Origin: Roseicyclus sp041163945
GTDB lineage: Bacteria > Pseudomonadota > Alphaproteobacteria > Rhodobacterales > Rhodobacteraceae
Assembly: GCA_041163945.1 (NCBI GenBank)
Contig: JBEAQJ010000080.1
Location: forward strand, 1 to 9,284
Direction of reading: 5' to 3'
Length of the DNA stretch: 9,284 bases
The notes under the pieces are model-generated. The model had not been told where the DNA came from. It searched no databases and worked only from the letters and a program-made list of their open reading frames with translations. The translations under genes were made by a program, and so were the position numbers. This document shows, in pieces, positions 6,608 to 9,284 of this stretch (within the stretch, counting starts at the first letter, position 1; each line of letters starts with the position of its first letter).

Positions 6608-7696
6608 ATGACTGGAAATCTGACAGACGGGGTGCAGCGGGCAGTGGCAAACCTGATGCAGGGCTGTGCCGCCGCGCATTCCGGCGCGCGGGTCCTGCTG
6701 CTGGAAGAGGATGCTCATCTGGGCCATTACGGGCGCGGCCTCGGGCTGGCAATTTCCGAGGCCGCCGCTGTGCAGGGATTCGCCGTCAGCCGTCATGACA
6801 TCGGCTTTTCTGCCCAACCCGGCACCTTGCCACCTGACACGCTGGCGGCGATGGACCAAGCAGACCACATCATTTATCTCGCCCGTTTGGGCGACCAGAT
6901 GCGTTTTCGTCCCCTCCCGTATGCCGAGCGTTCGATCGTCAATTACGCAGTGACGCTTCCAGCGCTGGCTGGCCCCTTCGGAACTATCCCGCATGCGGCC
7001 ATGTTAGCGCTCAAGATAGCGATCAATGCATCCATGCAAGCTGCTCGCGAAATCCGGGTGACTTGCCCGCTGGGCACCGACCTGCTCGGTCGCATGACCG
7101 GAACCGTTGCTGATCTTGCCGATGTCGGGATACGCCGCTTTCCGATGTGCGTGTTCGCCCCGATCCCGATGCAGGGCTTCGCCGGTCGGATCGCCCTTGC
7201 GCGGTTCCTCGTGGGAACAGGCTCGATCTATTACGAACCCTTTGTGCACGCCTTCGACGGCGTGGTCATGGTGCGCGTCAAGGAGACGCGGATTATCGGC
7301 TACGACGGCCCACCCGACGCGGTGGACGGCATCCGGACCCACGTCGCCAAACTGGCTAAGCAATATGGTCTTGATGGCGATTTCGTGCATTCCTGGCATG
7401 CCGGCATTCATCCGGGTTGCGCCTATGAAGGGCGCGCGCTGGACAACCCCGGCCGCTGGACCGGCAGCGCCTTTGGCAATCCGCGACTGCTGCACCTGCA
7501 CACCTGCGGTGCCTATGCGCCGGGCGAAATCTGCTGGAACCTGCTTGATCCCACGATCATGCTCGATGGGGTTGCCCTATGGCAAGCGGGGCGGCTGCAC
7601 CCCGAGCGCATTCCAGGAGGAAGCGCCGTGCTGGAAAGTTGCCCCGAACTTGCCGCAGCATTCGCAAGGCCTGCCAACGCTGTCGGACTCGACTGA
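6608..7696 (+). CDS. M29 aminopeptidase/NicX-like metal-dependent enzyme
   Basis: This 362-residue protein matches the general layout of the leucyl aminopeptidase M29 / 2,5-dihydroxypyridine 5,6-dioxygenase (NicX) fold. An alpha/beta N-terminal domain (GARVLLLEED, later ADHIIYLAR) is followed by a REIRVTCPLGTDL segment, a FVHAFDGVVMVRVKETRIIG strand region and a C-terminal metal-rich domain. Candidate ligands in that domain are His261, His264, His268, His296, His298, Cys300 and Glu307 (motifs VHSWHAGIHPGC and LHLHTCG), ending DPTIMLDG. The NicX iron ligands His/His/Asp are not reproduced exactly, so this is a divergent subfamily. The ATG at 6608 has a weak Shine-Dalgarno; an upstream stop at 6581 limits extension, and Met17 is an alternative start. 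It is co-transcribed with the Rieske gene 10 bases downstream, which suggests ring cleavage or hydrolysis of that enzyme's product. Peptidase activity remains possible. Confidence 0.6.
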   Translation: MTGNLTDGVQRAVANLMQGCAAAHSGARVLLLEEDAHLGHYGRGLGLAISEAAAVQGFAVSRHDIGFSAQPGTLPPDTLAAMDQADHIIYLARLGDQMRFRPLPYAERSIVNYAVTLPALAGPFGTIPHAAMLALKIAINASMQAAREIRVTCPLGTDLLGRMTGTVADLADVGIRRFPMCVFAPIPMQGFAGRIALARFLVGTGSIYYEPFVHAFDGVVMVRVKETRIIGYDGPPDAVDGIRTHVAKLAKQYGLDGDFVHSWHAGIHPGCAYEGRALDNPGRWTGSAFGNPRLLHLHTCGAYAPGEICWNLLDPTIMLDGVALWQAGRLHPERIPGGSAVLESCPELAAAFARPANAVGLD

Positions 7697-7700
7697 GGAG
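7695..7700 (+). promoter_or_regulatory. Ribosome-binding site that fixes the Rieske start
   Basis: GAGGAG lies six bases before the ATG at 7707 and overlaps the TGA of the preceding gene. It shows that the oxygenase starts at 7707, although the same frame stays open far upstream inside the NicX-like gene. The overlap suggests coupled translation of the pair. Confidence 0.8.
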
Positions 7701-7706
7701 ACCCGC

Positions 7707-8738
7707 ATGTTTCTCTACAACGCCTGGTATGTCGCCGCCTGGGACCACGAGGTCAGCCGCACCTTGAGCCCTGTGCGGATGCTGGATCAGGCGCTCGTCC
7801 TTTACCGCACCGCCGCGGGACAGGTCGCCGCTCTCGAGGATGCCTGCCCGCACCGCAAGCTGCCGCTGTCGATGGGGCGCCTGATCGGCGATCAGGTTGA
7901 ATGTGGCTATCACGGGCTCACCTTTGACGAGACCGGGACCTGTACCCGCGTTCCGGGCGCAGAGCGTATTCCCCACAGAGCCTGCGTGCGCGCCTATCCC
8001 GTGGTAGAGCGTTACGGTCTGGTCTGGGTCTGGATGGGAGATCCCGCCCTGGCCGATCCGACCCGCATCTTTGATGTGCCTAACTGGGGCGATCCGGCGT
8101 GGGGGGTGAACCGAGGCGACGCCATGACGATCCGGTGCAATTATCTTTACATGACCGACAATCTGCTTGATCCCAGCCATGTGGCGTGGGTGCATCGCAG
8201 CAGCTTTGCCGGTGCCGGCACGGACCAGGTGGCCCTGAACACCGACGTCCATGATCGCGGCGTCACGGTCTGGCGCTGGATGTGCGATACGCCGCCGGCG
8301 CCCTTCTATGCTCAGTTCCTCAAGTTTACTGGCAACTGCGACCGCAAGCAACATTACGAGGTGCATTGGCCGAGCCATGCCATCATCAAGGCGATCTTCG
8401 TGCCCGCCGGTACCGGGGGCGAGGGACAAGCACTGCATCCGGATGCGTTTGTCATGGACAGCTTCAATTTCATGACGCCGGTGAGCGCGACCGAGACGCG
8501 CTATTACTGGTTCCAGCTGCGCAATTTCGCTCCGTCGGACGCTGAGGTGAGTACTCGTTTTGCCACGTCGGTACGCGGCGCCTTCGAGGAAGACCGCCTG
8601 GTGCTGGAAGCCGTTCAGCAGGGCATGGACGCAATGCAGACCCCGAACCTCGACCTGGCTATCGACCTGGGTCCGCTGAGGTTCCGCGCCCGGTTGCGCA
8701 AGATGATCGAAGCGGAAGCGCAGGCATCCGCGATGTGA
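7707..8738 (+). CDS. Rieske non-haem iron oxygenase alpha subunit, VanA/DdmC-type
   Basis: This 343-residue oxygenase is the size of vanillate and dicamba O-demethylases. It opens FLYNAWYVAAW, typical of VanA-type proteins. The [2Fe-2S] Rieske site is CPHR (Cys47, His49) with CGYHG (Cys66, His69). The mononuclear iron site is DNLLDPSHVAWVH, giving His158 and His163 with the bridging-type Asp155. A late Asp296 in FEEDRLVLEA completes the facial triad, closely matching DdmC His160/His165/Asp294. Known relatives demethylate methoxy- or N-methyl-aromatics or hydroxylate rings in the cytoplasm. They draw electrons from a separate FMN/ferredoxin reductase or ferredoxin, neither of which is in this window. 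The gene follows the NicX-like gene by 10 bases with a strong GAGGAG. The substrate cannot be deduced; the adjacent transporter suggests an imported carboxylated aromatic or heteroaromatic (inference). Confidence 0.93.
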   Translation: MFLYNAWYVAAWDHEVSRTLSPVRMLDQALVLYRTAAGQVAALEDACPHRKLPLSMGRLIGDQVECGYHGLTFDETGTCTRVPGAERIPHRACVRAYPVVERYGLVWVWMGDPALADPTRIFDVPNWGDPAWGVNRGDAMTIRCNYLYMTDNLLDPSHVAWVHRSSFAGAGTDQVALNTDVHDRGVTVWRWMCDTPPAPFYAQFLKFTGNCDRKQHYEVHWPSHAIIKAIFVPAGTGGEGQALHPDAFVMDSFNFMTPVSATETRYYWFQLRNFAPSDAEVSTRFATSVRGAFEEDRLVLEAVQQGMDAMQTPNLDLAIDLGPLRFRARLRKMIEAEAQASAM

Positions 8739-8999
8739 CCATACGCATTGGGATGATTCAGGCCAGTACAGAACGAAAGCGGCAGGACAGGTCCGTCCGC
8801 CGCGCTGAAAAACTGCGCTGCCGAGCCGGGATGACGCGGGTTCGCGGCTTGATCCGCCCGACTCCGGGCGTTTGGGCGACCGCAGACACCGCTCGGAGCG
8901 AAAGACGCTTGACCAACTGGCAAGATCAAGCGAGCTTGCTGGCAGATGGCAGTCCACTTGGGGAATGTCGGCTCAAATGAATAAGAAAGGTACCGGAAT
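8739..8999. other. Apparently non-coding spacer
   Basis: There are 261 bases between the Rieske gene and the exported-protein gene. Open frames on both strands run through it, but their translations are low-complexity, Arg-rich and unlike known proteins. A short perfect dyad CAAGC-GA-GCTTG occurs at 8927-8938. No T-tract terminator is visible after the Rieske gene. The promoter of the downstream gene should lie at its right end, but I see no convincing -35/-10 pair. Confidence 0.45.
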
Positions 9000-9284
9000 A
9001 TGCGAGTTTCAATCCGCATCGTCACGTTCGCGGCAGGTATCGCAAGTCTGAGTGCTGCGGCATTTGCCTACCAGGAAACACCAATCGATTCGGATGGCCA
9101 GATCGGCGTAGCCCCACTGGCGGAGGGCACTGCCCGGGTTACACCCTTTGGAGGAAGGGGAGCCGCAGATGCCGCGGCGCTTCGTCGTGCTGGTGCGACT
9201 CTCGTCGGTGAGAGTGTGCCGCCTTCGAATGAGATGGACAGCGTGGCCTATGGCGCCTTTGGGCCGCCCGCTCCCGAATCGATT
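9000..9284 (+). CDS. Exported protein of unknown function (5' part only)
   Basis: An ATG at 9000 opens a frame that stays open to the window edge (95 codons, no stop). The first 23 residues are a clear Sec signal peptide: MRVSIR, a hydrophobic core rich in Ala, Ile and Leu, and an AFA cleavage site before Tyr24. The mature start is acidic and Gly/Ala/Pro-rich, with no domain I recognise. A purine-rich AAGAAAGG lies about nine bases upstream as a plausible ribosome-binding site. Prefix spacing such as PIDSDGQIG and PAPESI vaguely recalls propeptides of secreted trypsin-like proteases, but the part that would prove it is outside the window. It is separated from the Rieske gene by 261 bases and is probably unrelated to the pathway. 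Confidence 0.7.
   Translation, partial: MRVSIRIVTFAAGIASLSAAAFAYQETPIDSDGQIGVAPLAEGTARVTPFGGRGAADAAALRRAGATLVGESVPPSNEMDSVAYGAFGPPAPESI

Noticed and set aside
7557..8957. 466-residue minus-strand open frame across the Rieske gene
   Set aside because: It is opposite a gene with intact Rieske and iron-binding motifs; the translation shows no domain and has no ribosome-binding site support.
8735..8980. 81-codon plus-strand frame overlapping the Rieske stop by four bases
   Set aside because: The start overlap looks operon-like, but no ribosome-binding site stands out and the Arg-rich translation matches nothing known; treated as spacer.
9000..9284. Identification of the exported protein as a trypsin-like protease
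   Set aside because: Only a signal peptide and propeptide-like segment are inside the window; no catalytic motif is visible.
1..9284. CRISPR arrays, tRNA or rRNA genes, insertion sequences, phage genes
   Set aside because: Looked for regularly spaced repeats, tRNA-like cloverleaf ends, transposase motifs and terminal inverted repeats by eye; none found.

Overview
The window looks like a GC-rich alphaproteobacterial chromosome or large plasmid, possibly Rhodobacterales-like. This is inferred from base composition and protein flavour only; no marker gene is present. It is an accessory catabolic/transport region built as two divergent transcription units around a short LysR-controlled intergenic region at about 6497-6607.

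Minus-strand unit, reading right to left: a GcvA-type LysR regulator (5576-6496), a DszB-like sulfinate desulfinase/NMT1-fold protein (4437-5492), a PheC-like periplasmic amino-acid-family binding protein (3582-4385), a polar amino-acid ABC permease (2774-3574), a glutathione S-transferase (2143-2787) and a creatininase-family amidohydrolase (1415-2146). The last three genes are tightly packed: there is a 14-base overlap between permease and transferase and an ATGA overlap between transferase and hydrolase. After a 331-base gap with no recognisable gene comes a noticeably more GC-rich Gfo/Idh/MocA oxidoreductase (16-1083), which may not belong to the same unit.

Plus-strand unit: a protein resembling the M29 aminopeptidase / NicX (2,5-dihydroxypyridine dioxygenase) fold (6608-7696), followed 10 bases later by a VanA/DdmC-type Rieske oxygenase (7707-8738). 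After 261 bases of apparently non-coding DNA, a secreted protein of unknown function starts at 9000 and runs off the window.

Taken together (inference), the region could encode uptake of a small carboxylated compound, Rieske-type oxidation or O/N-demethylation, processing by a metal-dependent NicX-like enzyme, glutathione-dependent isomerisation, amide hydrolysis and possibly C-S bond cleavage by the desulfinase-like protein. The main point of interest is this last protein: it keeps the Cys/His/Arg active-site pattern of DszB, has no signal peptide, and sits beside a separate, properly exported binding protein. No transporter ATPase, second permease or Rieske reductase lies in the window, so those functions must be supplied from elsewhere.
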